Assembly: GCA_002469975.1 (NCBI GenBank)
Contig: DKMG01000103.1
Coordinates: 3,247-20,461 of the forward strand
Origin: Proteobacteria bacterium UBA7420
GTDB lineage: Bacteria > Pseudomonadota > Gammaproteobacteria > Magnimaribacterales > D2472
Direction of reading: 5' to 3'
DNA length: 17,215 nucleotides
Part shown: positions 7,409 through 15,014 of the stretch, in pieces
How positions within the stretch are numbered: position 1 is the stretch's first letter
How the letters are laid out: every line of letters starts with the position of its first letter
Notes under the pieces: model-generated
Seen by the model: the letters and a program-made list of their open reading frames with translations, nothing else
What the model was told of the DNA's origin: nothing
Databases searched by the model: none
Made by a program: the position numbers and the translations under genes

Positions 7409-8059
7409 ATGAGTAGCGCAATTCAGATTAGCAGCGCATACACCGAATTGCTGAGTTTTAAACAAGCCCTTGTTCATAAAAGCGTTTCAAGAACACGGAA
7501 CAATGAGCGGCTTGAATTTCTTGGTGACGCAGTACTTGAAATAGTAATGTCAGAATACCTTTTTAATAAATTTCCTGATCTAGATGAGGGGGTCTTAACT
7601 CAAATGCGCGCCTCGCTGGTCAACACCCAGTCTCTTTCTGAGATTTTTTTGCAATTGGAGTGTAAAACTCAACTGCAAGTTTCAAAGGGCACAGAGAACC
7701 TTGACGAGACACACAAACATTCTATCTATGCAGGGACTCTTGAAGCTTGCGTTGGTGCTGTATTTATTGATCTTGGTTCAGAGGAAGCCAAAACCTTTGT
7801 CTTGAACATATTTAGCTACAAGCTTGCTTCGCTAGACGAAACAGATGAGTTCAAAGATGCGAAATCTTTGCTGCAAGAAGCATTGCAAGCCATGAATCAG
7901 GGTCTTCCTCAATACCAAGTTACGCCCAACGAGGAAGGCACTCATTTTTATTGTGAAGTGAGTCTTGCAGGTAAGATCTTCTCAGCATCCGCAGACATAA
8001 AAAAAGAAGCAGAGCAAAAAGCAGCTCAATTAGCTCTACAAAGCTTGGGGCAATCATGA
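7409..8059 (+). CDS. rnc: Ribonuclease III
   Basis: RNase III cleaves double-stranded RNA, processing rRNA precursors and some mRNAs. I chose ATG 7409 (216 residues, 5 nt after lepB). The upstream in-frame ATG at 7340 would overlap lepB by 64 bp and add 23 residues with no family counterpart. The nuclease domain carries the signature NERLEFLGDAVLE at 32-44 (Glu33, Glu36, Asp40), and the double-stranded-RNA-binding domain spans about 148-214, ending in the basic KKEAEQKAAQLAL helix. The second acidic motif reads YAGTLEACVG (107-116). Gly109 stands where E. coli has catalytic Asp114 (ADTVEALIG), while Glu112 (E. coli Glu117) is kept. It overlaps era by 4 nt (ATGA). Confidence 0.95.
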   Translation: MSSAIQISSAYTELLSFKQALVHKSVSRTRNNERLEFLGDAVLEIVMSEYLFNKFPDLDEGVLTQMRASLVNTQSLSEIFLQLECKTQLQVSKGTENLDETHKHSIYAGTLEACVGAVFIDLGSEEAKTFVLNIFSYKLASLDETDEFKDAKSLLQEALQAMNQGLPQYQVTPNEEGTHFYCEVSLAGKIFSASADIKKEAEQKAAQLALQSLGQS

Positions 8060-8964
8060 AGAAAACTTTCTGTGGCTATATCTCTATCGTTGGAAAACCC
8101 AATGTGGGTAAATCAACTCTGATTAATACCATCCTCGATAAAAAAATCTCCATTACCTCTAGAAAATCACAAACCACCCGAAATAATATTCTAGGCGTCA
8201 AAACAGATGAGGCGCACCAGATGATTTTTCTTGATACGCCTGGCATTCATATGCAAGCGAAAAAAACATTGAACAAAGTTCTTAATCATTCAGCATTAAG
8301 CGTGATAGAGGACTCTGATTTGGTACTATTTTTAATTCAACGGGCCTCTCTTCAAGAGCAAGACAGAGAAGTGCTTCAGAAGATTATTGATACCAAGGCC
8401 AATGCTATTTGCGTCTTTAATAAAGTTGATCAGGTGCAAAATAAAAATGAGTTACTGCCGATCATCCAAGAGATAGATGCTCAGTATTCTTTTCTTGATT
8501 ACGTGCCCATCTCTGCTCTTAAGAATGAAGGAATTGATGACTTATTAGGTTGTATTAAACAAGCTCTCCCAGAAAATAATCATCTCTATCCAGCCGAAGC
8601 TGAAGAGAAAGAAATGCCTGATAACTTTTTTATCAGCGAGCTTGTGAGAGAAAAAATTATCAGATCTCTTGGGGATGAATTGCCTCATGAGACTTATGTG
8701 GTTGTGGAAACGAAAGCCATGGAAGAGAAAATGCTTTCAATTGGTGTGATTATTTACGTTGCTCGAGATAGCCAGAAAAGTATAGTGATCGGCCATCAGG
8801 GATCTAACCTGAAAAGAATTGGGCAGCAAACTCGCCTCGAGTTAGAGAAGATGCTTAATAAAAAAGTGATGTTAAAAACTTTTGTGAAAGTTAATAAGAA
8901 TTGGAATAATGATGCGCAGTACCTAAGTAGTCTGGGCGTGGGCAGCAACCATGACTCCTCATAG
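8056..8964 (+). CDS. era: GTPase Era, 30S ribosome assembly factor
   Basis: Era binds the 3' end of 16S rRNA and couples 30S maturation to growth. The product is 302 residues (E. coli 301). GTPase motifs: GKPNVGKST at 13-21, the switch I region SRKSQTTRNNILG at 35-47, DTPGIH at 60-65 and NKVD at 122-125. The C-terminal KH RNA-binding domain has its GxxG loop at 246-249 within IVIGHQGSNLKRIG. Both domains look complete. It follows rnc with a 4-nt overlap and overlaps recO by 14 nt, so the rnc-era-recO cluster is tightly coupled, as in other gammaproteobacteria. Confidence 0.98.
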   Translation: MKKTFCGYISIVGKPNVGKSTLINTILDKKISITSRKSQTTRNNILGVKTDEAHQMIFLDTPGIHMQAKKTLNKVLNHSALSVIEDSDLVLFLIQRASLQEQDREVLQKIIDTKANAICVFNKVDQVQNKNELLPIIQEIDAQYSFLDYVPISALKNEGIDDLLGCIKQALPENNHLYPAEAEEKEMPDNFFISELVREKIIRSLGDELPHETYVVVETKAMEEKMLSIGVIIYVARDSQKSIVIGHQGSNLKRIGQQTRLELEKMLNKKVMLKTFVKVNKNWNNDAQYLSSLGVGSNHDSS

Positions 8965-9649
8965 CTGGGAGCCTTGCTTCCTTCTGCACGCCAGGTCGTT
9001 TGGTGATACTTCCATCATCGCAGATATATTTTCAGAGTCTTCAGGAAAAGTATCTATTGTTGCCAAGGGAGCAAAAAATCCTCGGTCTAAGTTTTTTGGT
9101 CATTTGCTACCTTTTTCAGCTCTAAAGATAATGGTAACAGGCAAATCAGAGATGAAAACTCTGACTCAAATTGATTCTAATTATCTATCCCAGTCTGCTA
9201 AGGGCCCTCATGATTTATACACATATCTGTATGTAAATGAGCTAATGATTAGGCTGCTGCCGAAGGGTTTGGCTAATCTTGAGTTGTATCAACTGTATAG
9301 TACTTTTGTGGATCTTGCCCGCTCAGATGCCATCAATGAATCAGCCTTGCGTATCTTTGAGCTAGACCTTCTTGATGTCCTGGGTTATGGCATCAATTTT
9401 GAGACTGACATGAACGAGAATTCTGAATTTAAAGATTCTTTGGTTTACTCTTACAAGCCCGAGAGAGGATTCTACCCTTCAAGTGATGATTTTGGCTTTA
9501 CAGCAGATGAAATTTATTCAATCAAGAATCGTGATCTTGTGAGTATTGATAAGTTAAAATTAAAGCAGCTCTCGCAGGCTGCTATTACAGCTTGCCTGGA
9601 TGGCAGAGAATTGAGCAGCAGGGAATTTTTTAAAAAAATTAAAATATGA
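8951..9649 (+). CDS. recO: DNA repair protein RecO
   Basis: RecO acts with RecR to load RecA on SSB-coated single-stranded DNA in the RecFOR gap-repair pathway and anneals complementary strands. The 232-residue protein (E. coli 242) has the RecO N-terminal OB-fold at about 1-80, with the family-typical FLLHARSFGDTSIIADIFS (10-28) and VAKGAKNPRSKF (37-48). A helical C-terminal domain from about 85 includes the conserved LYTYLYVNELMIRLLP stretch. There are no zinc-binding cysteine pairs, as in enterobacterial RecO. The start overlaps era by 14 nt; ATG 8951 is retained because the following residues match family N-termini. The stop overlaps acpS (ATGA). pdxJ, which usually follows recO, is missing. 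Confidence 0.94.
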   Translation: MTPHSWEPCFLLHARSFGDTSIIADIFSESSGKVSIVAKGAKNPRSKFFGHLLPFSALKIMVTGKSEMKTLTQIDSNYLSQSAKGPHDLYTYLYVNELMIRLLPKGLANLELYQLYSTFVDLARSDAINESALRIFELDLLDVLGYGINFETDMNENSEFKDSLVYSYKPERGFYPSSDDFGFTADEIYSIKNRDLVSIDKLKLKQLSQAAITACLDGRELSSREFFKKIKI

Positions 9650-10023
9650 TATTTGGCATCGGAACAGACTTGGTAGATCTAGGTCGCATACAGGCGATGA
9701 AATCTCCCCTGGCTTTCGCCCAGAAGATACTGGGACCAGACGAGCTGGCTCAATTTAAAGATCTTAAACAAGAGCAAGGGCTGTGCTATCTTGGGAAGCA
9801 ATTTGCTGCAAAAGAAGCTATAGCAAAAGCCTTTGGAACAGGATTTCGAAAACCAATTTTTCCTCAAGCGATTCAGATATTAAGAGATGATTCTGGCAAA
9901 CCAGAGATAGTCTTCTCAAAAGAGGTAAAATCTTATGCTAGAGACTTGGGCATCACTAAATCCCATGTTAGTCTGTCCGATGACAGTAACTACCTAATAG
10001 CATTTGCAATATTGGAAGTATGA
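9646..10023 (+). CDS. acpS: Holo-[acyl-carrier-protein] synthase
   Basis: AcpS transfers 4'-phosphopantetheine from CoA to a serine of apo-ACP, activating fatty-acid synthesis. The product is 125 residues (E. coli 126). The two metal-binding motifs are intact: GIGTDLVDLGRI at 4-15 with Asp8, and QFAAKEAIAKAFGTGF at 52-67 with Glu57. The C-terminal segment VSLSDDSNYLIAFAIL matches the family's closing strands. It overlaps recO by 4 nt upstream and adk by 4 nt downstream, both as ATGA. In E. coli, pdxJ separates recO and acpS; here they are directly joined. Confidence 0.96.
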   Translation: MIFGIGTDLVDLGRIQAMKSPLAFAQKILGPDELAQFKDLKQEQGLCYLGKQFAAKEAIAKAFGTGFRKPIFPQAIQILRDDSGKPEIVFSKEVKSYARDLGITKSHVSLSDDSNYLIAFAILEV

Positions 10024-10664
10024 AAAAACTATTACTTATTGGCCCTCCCGGGGCTGGAAAAGGCACTCAAGCTGACCTAATCTGCAGCTCATTAAACATT
10101 CCCAAAATTAGCACTGGTGACATGCTTCGGGCAGCCATTGCCTCAGGCAATGAATTGGGTCAAAAAGTGAGCAGTGTTATGAAATCAGGCAGTTTAGTGT
10201 CTGATGAAATTATTATCGAACTCATTTCAGATAGAATCTCTCAGCCAGATTGTGGTTCAGGATTTTTATTTGATGGCTGCATCAGAACCGCAGGACAAGC
10301 TGACTTGTGCGTGCAAAATAATATTGAGTTTACCCATGTTATTGAAATTAATGTCGTTGATGAAATTATTGTTAATCGAATGTCTGGTAGAAGAGTACAT
10401 CCTGGTTCAGGTAGAAATTACCATCTTATTTATCAACCACCTAGACATGATGGGCTTGATGACGAAACCGGTGAGCCCCTGATCCAACGAGAAGATGATT
10501 TACCGGACACTGTGAAGCATCGTTTAAATGTTTATCATGAGGAAACCAAGCCATTGGTTGAGTACTATCAGGAGAAATCAACTGACAATTCATTGAATTA
10601 TGTCAAGGTAGATGGCTCCATGGAGGTTCAGAAAGTCTTTGAGGCAATCAAGAAACATTTCTAG
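10020..10664 (+). CDS. adk: Adenylate kinase
   Basis: Adk interconverts ATP + AMP and 2 ADP, keeping adenylate pools balanced. It is 214 residues, the same as E. coli. The P-loop GPPGAGKGTQ is at 8-17, AMP-binding STGDMLRAAI at 31-40, and the long LID domain at about 122-160 (GRRVHPGSGRNYH...PP...DDETGEPLIQREDD), without zinc cysteines. Arg89, Arg123 and Arg157 keep the phosphate-binding positions. The usually near-invariant DG[FY]PR signature reads DGCIR at 85-89, so the aromatic residue and the proline are both replaced (see findings). The first codon overlaps acpS (ATGA); tsaB follows after 3 nt. Confidence 0.97.
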   Translation: MKKLLLIGPPGAGKGTQADLICSSLNIPKISTGDMLRAAIASGNELGQKVSSVMKSGSLVSDEIIIELISDRISQPDCGSGFLFDGCIRTAGQADLCVQNNIEFTHVIEINVVDEIIVNRMSGRRVHPGSGRNYHLIYQPPRHDGLDDETGEPLIQREDDLPDTVKHRLNVYHEETKPLVEYYQEKSTDNSLNYVKVDGSMEVQKVFEAIKKHF

Positions 10665-10667
10665 CTC

Positions 10668-11327
10668 ATGAAAATTTTGGCCCTGGATATCAGTGGGACT
10701 TACTCCTCCATTGCCCTGTTAGCAGGCGATGAAATCAATACTTTTACACAAACACATGAAAGGAAGTTAAGGCCAGAGTGGGGCGAGCTTTTTTCTAGAA
10801 TTGACTTTGACACTACCACTGATTTTGATTCTTTGGATGCTCTAGCCTTTGCTCAAGGGCCAGGTTCATACACTGCATTAAGAATTACAGCATCATTTTT
10901 AAAACCTATAGCGGTCGTTAAAAATTTACCATTAATCCCCATCTCTAATTTAAAAGCGCTGGCACACGAGGCCGCCCAATGGATCGATGAGGATGAAGCT
11001 GAGATTCTGGTTGCTCTAGAGGCCGATCAGAATGAAAGTTATTTTGGAGTCTTCACCAAGTCATTGACCGGCATTGAGAGCGTGGGTCAAGAATTAGTTA
11101 CGAGCTTCGAAGAATTAGATGCTTATCAATCCAACAGCTCCTCTTATTTTATTGGCTCCGGCTGGTCTCAGACCATAGACAGTCACTCACGCTATCTTGC
11201 TTTAGCTCAGGCTGGTGCAGAATCAGTGGCAGCATTAGCAAAGATTGAGCTTGAGACAGGCAAAACTTTTGACCCTGAGCTGGCAAATCCTGTGTACCTC
11301 AAGACGCCCGAGTATCAGAAAAAATGA
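10668..11327 (+). CDS. tsaB: TsaB, t6A tRNA-modification subunit
   Basis: TsaB (YeaZ) is the scaffold partner of TsaD in the threonylcarbamoyl transferase that makes t6A37 on ANN-decoding tRNAs. The 219-residue product has the ASKHA-type N-terminus MKILALDISG with a GPGSYTALRI motif at 64-73 (family GPGSFTGLRI), and PLIPISNLKALAHEA at about 92-106 (family pxigvStL). The catalytic subunit tsaD and ATP-binding tsaE are not in this window. It lies 3 nt after adk, a linkage also known from Pseudomonas, and overlaps uppP by 4 nt (ATGA). The C-terminal half is less conserved, as usual in this family. Confidence 0.92.
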   Translation: MKILALDISGTYSSIALLAGDEINTFTQTHERKLRPEWGELFSRIDFDTTTDFDSLDALAFAQGPGSYTALRITASFLKPIAVVKNLPLIPISNLKALAHEAAQWIDEDEAEILVALEADQNESYFGVFTKSLTGIESVGQELVTSFEELDAYQSNSSSYFIGSGWSQTIDSHSRYLALAQAGAESVAALAKIELETGKTFDPELANPVYLKTPEYQKK

Positions 11328-12118
11328 TCCATGACTTTTTTCTAGCTTTACTCTTAGCCTGTATCCAGGGGTTAACAGAATTTTTACCAGTTTCCAGTTC
11401 TGCCCATCTACTTTTTCCATCATTGTTATTTGGAACCAAGGATTTTGGATTGATCTTTGATATTGCTGTGCATGGGGGAACCTTGGCCGCAGTTCTAGTT
11501 TATTTTAAAGATGACTTAATAAGACTGATTCGCGCATGGCTGCCTTGGACGCATGGTCGCAACCTAGAAGATTTTAATCTTGGCCTATACTTAATTATTG
11601 CGACACTGCCAATCGTCTTTGTGGGTCTGATCTCCTCAGATTTAATTGAATCAAGAAACAGCAGCATTGAATCTATTGCTTGGGCCAACCTAGTCTTTGC
11701 TGGTCTCCTGCTGTTTGCCTTTAAATTTTCATCTCAGAACAAGAGCCTGTTGGGCTTAACCCTTGGGGCTGCCCTTGCCATTGGTTGTCTGCAGGCTTTA
11801 GCTATTTTTCCTGGTGCCTCAAGATCAGGTATGGCAATGACTGGCGCTTTGCTGGTCGGCCTAAACATCAAGGACTCATCTAAATTTGCTTTTCTATTAA
11901 GCATCCCAACAATTCTTGGTGCCCTTGTCCTGATGGTGCTCAAAGATGCTTTTATTTTAACTGCAGACGACTTGGTAATTTTACTGACTGGGTTTTTAGC
12001 TTCTGCCTTAATTGCTTTTTTAACCATCAAGATCTTCTTGCAATTTGTTGAAAGAATTGGAATGACTCCATTTGTGATCTATCGACTGGGACTGGGCTTA
12101 GTATTATTGCTTTTATGA
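11324..12118 (+). CDS. uppP: Undecaprenyl-diphosphatase UppP (BacA)
   Basis: UppP removes a phosphate from undecaprenyl diphosphate in the inner membrane, recycling the lipid carrier for peptidoglycan and surface polysaccharides. The 264-residue protein (E. coli 273) is strongly hydrophobic, with about seven or eight membrane segments. The first active-site motif QGLTEFLPVSSSAH is at 15-28 (Glu19, Ser25, His28). The second, PGASRSGMAMTGALLVGL, is at 163-180 (Arg167). Both match the BacA family exactly in their key residues. It is coupled by ATGA overlaps to tsaB upstream and rsmJ downstream. Confidence 0.97.
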   Translation: MIHDFFLALLLACIQGLTEFLPVSSSAHLLFPSLLFGTKDFGLIFDIAVHGGTLAAVLVYFKDDLIRLIRAWLPWTHGRNLEDFNLGLYLIIATLPIVFVGLISSDLIESRNSSIESIAWANLVFAGLLLFAFKFSSQNKSLLGLTLGAALAIGCLQALAIFPGASRSGMAMTGALLVGLNIKDSSKFAFLLSIPTILGALVLMVLKDAFILTADDLVILLTGFLASALIAFLTIKIFLQFVERIGMTPFVIYRLGLGLVLLLL

Positions 12119-12855
12119 ACTGTAGTTTTTTTTATACCACAGAGACTGATAAATCACATGCAGAAATTCTTGCTAGCTCAATAGGGCTGGATGCATTGCC
12201 TAGTCGCAATGATTTTCCAGGAGCTTTTTTAGAGTTAGGCAGCTCAGGCTTATCTTTCTTTCATCCCGACGCAAGGGCATCAAATAAATTTCACATAGAT
12301 TTTACTTCAGGCTCTAGTGGCTGGAGGCTAAAACGAGCAGATCATGAAAAACTAATTAAAAAAGCTCTCGGAAAATCAGATAAGCCCCTAAACATTCTAG
12401 ATTGCACCGCAGGATTGCTTCAGGATACCTTGTTATTTCTCAGTTTAGGCCATCAAGTGACCGCGGTTGAGCAAAGCAAGTTGCTATATTTATTGCTGCA
12501 AGATGCATTAAGCAGAAGTGGAGATTCTTATGCAAACCTCTTAGATAACCTCACTTTAACTCAAGGCAATGCTTGTACTTTTACAGCAGAGGCAAGTAAT
12601 TTTGATGTTATTTATTTTGATCCCATGTATCCAGCACCCAAGAAAACTGCACTAGGCTCAGGGCAGATGGACTATTTAGCTAAGATTTTAGAAACAGAGA
12701 TGTTGCAGAATGACCCTCAAAAAGATTTTGAAGTCTTGCAGCTTATGCCAGTAAAAAAAATGATCGTTAAAAGGCCTATAAAAGCTGAGGCATTTGCAAC
12801 AGGAATCAACTATCAAGTTTCCGGTAAGACCACCAGATTTGATATTTATATTTAA
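12115..12855 (+). CDS. rsmJ: 16S rRNA m2G1516 methyltransferase RsmJ
   Basis: RsmJ (YhiQ) uses SAM to methylate N2 of G1516 in helix 45 of 16S rRNA. The 246-residue product matches E. coli RsmJ (250) in order: IDFTSGSSGWRLKR at 61-74 (family VDFxxGxxxHRRK), SAM motif I DCTAGLLQD at 96-104 (family DATAGLGRD), the catalytic motif YFDPMYPAPKKTAL at 167-180 (E. coli YLDPMFPHKQKSAL), VKRP at 218-221 and terminal RFDIY at 241-245. Motif I has Leu-Gln in place of Gly-Arg, a mild deviation. It is the last gene of the lepA operon and converges with proA across 39 bp that show no clear hairpin. Confidence 0.93.
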   Translation: MNCSFFYTTETDKSHAEILASSIGLDALPSRNDFPGAFLELGSSGLSFFHPDARASNKFHIDFTSGSSGWRLKRADHEKLIKKALGKSDKPLNILDCTAGLLQDTLLFLSLGHQVTAVEQSKLLYLLLQDALSRSGDSYANLLDNLTLTQGNACTFTAEASNFDVIYFDPMYPAPKKTALGSGQMDYLAKILETEMLQNDPQKDFEVLQLMPVKKMIVKRPIKAEAFATGINYQVSGKTTRFDIYI

Positions 12856-12894
12856 CTTTTCTTAGCTGTAATTTTTTAGCCTAGATGAGGAAGA

Positions 12895-14160
12895 TTAATC
12901 TCTTATTTGGCCATTGCCAGACACAATATATTTAAAGCTTGTCAGCTGATCTATTCCCACAGGGCCTCTTGCATGAAATTTTCCAGTCGCAATACCTATC
13001 TCACCTCCCAAGCCAAACTCACCACCGTCAGCAAATTGCGTGGAGGCGTTAATCATTAGAATGGCACTATCGATTGATGAGGTGAATACCTCTTGAGTCT
13101 CTTTGTTTTCACTCACAATAGATTCTGTGTGCCCAGTACTATATTGGTTAATATGATCAACTGCTTCTCTAACATCGCTCACAACCTTAATGCTGATAAT
13201 GGGTGCGAGATATTCAGTTGACCAATCATCCTCGATGGCAGGAATAATAGATGCATCTAATGCTCTGATGTTATCGCAGCCACGAATTTCACAATCCAGT
13301 GATTTTAGTTCACAAATTAACTGCAAGCCAAACTCATCAGCAATACCCTGGTGAATCAAAATTGTTTCAGCCGCTCCACAAATTCCCGTTCTTCTCATTT
13401 TGGCATTAATGCAAATGGCTAGTGCCTTTACTTGATTCGCATGCTGATCCACATAGACATGACAAATACCTTCTAAATGGCCGAAAACTGGAACTTTTGC
13501 TGACCTCTTCACCTCTGCAACTAAGCTTTTACCACCTCTTGGTACTATTACATCGATGGCACTGTTTAAACCTTCAAGCATCAAAGTGGCCGCTTCTCTA
13601 CTTTCTGAAGGGACGATTTGAATAGAATTTTCAGGCAGACTAGCTTTAATTAGAGCCTTTCTCAGTGCATCCACGATAGCCGAAGCTGACTTGAGACCAT
13701 CTTTGCCACTTCTTAAAATTACAGCATTTCCTGATTTCAAGCACAATGCACCTGCATCGCATGCAACGTTAGGCCGACTCTCAAAAATCAACCCTATCAC
13801 TCCTAGAGGGGTGGAGACTCTTGAGATATTTAAGCCATTAGGCCTATCCCAGTTTGCTAAAACTTTTCCTACAGGCTCATCAAAGAGCTTTATTTCCTTT
13901 AATGTTGCGCACATCGCAGCTAGGCGCTCACGATTAAGGGTTAGGCGATCAATGAAAGCGTCATCTTTTCCATTCTTTTGGGCTTGTGCAATTTCTTGGG
14001 CATTAGCCTCAAGTATGAAGCTTGAGCTTGTCTTTATTTCTAAAATTGCAAAATCAAAAAAACTATTCTTTTGAACGGAGGAGGAGGTGTTGAGAATAGA
14101 GCTCGCTTTTTTGGCCTGCTCGCCCATTTCATAGAGTTGCTGTTTCAAGTCAACGTTCAT
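12895..14160 (-). CDS. proA: Gamma-glutamyl phosphate reductase
   Basis: ProA reduces gamma-glutamyl phosphate to glutamate semialdehyde with NADPH, the second step of proline synthesis. I place the start at ATG 14160 (421 residues; E. coli 417). Its ATGA overlaps the proB stop, whereas the longer reading frame would need a TTG at 14175. The aldehyde-dehydrogenase-like fold shows VIGLIFESRPNVACDAGALC near 121-140 and AVILRSGKD near 146-154. The catalytic cysteine is Cys261 in RRTGICGAAETIL. The C-terminal FADGGEFGLGGEIGIATGK and HARGPVGIDQLTSFKY segments are intact. The product of ProB is unstable and is handed to ProA, which fits the translational coupling. Confidence 0.97.
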   Translation of the reverse strand: MNVDLKQQLYEMGEQAKKASSILNTSSSVQKNSFFDFAILEIKTSSSFILEANAQEIAQAQKNGKDDAFIDRLTLNRERLAAMCATLKEIKLFDEPVGKVLANWDRPNGLNISRVSTPLGVIGLIFESRPNVACDAGALCLKSGNAVILRSGKDGLKSASAIVDALRKALIKASLPENSIQIVPSESREAATLMLEGLNSAIDVIVPRGGKSLVAEVKRSAKVPVFGHLEGICHVYVDQHANQVKALAICINAKMRRTGICGAAETILIHQGIADEFGLQLICELKSLDCEIRGCDNIRALDASIIPAIEDDWSTEYLAPIISIKVVSDVREAVDHINQYSTGHTESIVSENKETQEVFTSSIDSAILMINASTQFADGGEFGLGGEIGIATGKFHARGPVGIDQLTSFKYIVSGNGQIRD

Positions 14161-14939
14161 TTTTTTACGAACCAAGTAGCCCTTGCTCTAGCATTTAAAC
14201 CTGAAATTGGTTTCTTTTTATTGCCAGAGGTTATTACCATGTCACATTTATTTTTAAAACATATGTCAGCAGCTTCAATCTTGGATATCATTCCACCCTT
14301 GCCCGAGCCGCTGGCCTGACCACCCATGCTTTTAATCTTAGGAGTAATCTTCGAGACCTCTCTTATTAAACCCAGGGCGTTATTATTTTTTACATCAGAT
14401 TCTGATGAATACAGACCATCAACACTGGATAGAACAATCAGTAAATCTGCTTTAAAAAGCTTCGAAATTTTTGCAGCCAATAAATCATTGTCACCAAATT
14501 TAATCTCATCAGTTGCTGTGCTATCGTTCTCATTAATGACTGGGAGACATCCTACCTCCAAGAGCTTAGCGATGGTTTGCTTGGCATTGTCTGAAGAGAT
14601 TTTTAACTCAGTCTCCCTGGGTGTCAGCAACATTTGCCCGACATGAATGCTGTGTTTATTTAGATGCTTTTTCCATGCAATCATGAGTTCAATTTGCCCA
14701 TGCGCCGCAAGTGCTTGAGATTCAGCAAGAGATGAGGCCATTGGAAGTGCAATATTTTTCCTCCCCAATGCTATAGCTCCTGATGAGACCACTATCACTT
14801 CTTTCTGTTTTTTTTTGAGCCACGCAATATCACTGGCTAAATTAGCTAAAAATAAATGATTAATTTTGCCTCTAGGGTCTACTACCACCGCTGAGCCAAT
14901 CTTTATCACCATTCGATTATAAGAATTTAAGTTATGCAT
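14157..14939 (-). CDS. proB: Glutamate 5-kinase, short form without PUA domain
   Basis: ProB phosphorylates the gamma-carboxyl of glutamate, the committed and normally proline-inhibited step of proline synthesis. The amino-acid-kinase domain is complete: MVIKIGSAVVV at 10-20, VVSSGAIALG at 50-59, the glutamate-binding INENDS at 135-140, FGDND at 148-152 and GKGGMISKIEAA at 213-224. The protein ends at residue 260 (TWFVKK), exactly where the kinase domain ends, whereas E. coli ProB (367) continues with a PUA domain. The absence is clean: the stop overlaps the proA start (ATGA), so no PUA remnant lies between. tRNA-Leu lies 75 bp upstream on the same strand and may share its promoter. Confidence 0.95.
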   Translation of the reverse strand: MHNLNSYNRMVIKIGSAVVVDPRGKINHLFLANLASDIAWLKKKQKEVIVVSSGAIALGRKNIALPMASSLAESQALAAHGQIELMIAWKKHLNKHSIHVGQMLLTPRETELKISSDNAKQTIAKLLEVGCLPVINENDSTATDEIKFGDNDLLAAKISKLFKADLLIVLSSVDGLYSSESDVKNNNALGLIREVSKITPKIKSMGGQASGSGKGGMISKIEAADICFKNKCDMVITSGNKKKPISGLNARARATWFVKK

Positions 14940-15014
14940 CTTTGGAGACTTTACTTGATATTATTGATTTTACAAAAACTTAGCCCTTAAACAATTTGTA
15001 TCTTGTTTTAGGAT

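Noticed and set aside
7089..7421. Minus-strand open frame of 110 codons across the lepB-rnc junction
   Set aside because: It is antisense to conserved LepB residues, including the GDNRDNS signature; no independent evidence.
10204..10482. Plus-strand open frame of 92 codons inside adk
   Set aside because: It is in a different frame from adk over the conserved AMP-binding and LID regions; a shadow frame.
13691..14074. Plus-strand open frame of 127 codons opposite proA
   Set aside because: It is antisense to clearly conserved ProA sequence, with no recognisable motif or ribosome binding site; a shadow frame.
14161..14175. proA start at TTG 14175
   Set aside because: ATG 14160 overlaps the proB stop as ATGA and gives the usual ProA N-terminus; the TTG extension has no support.
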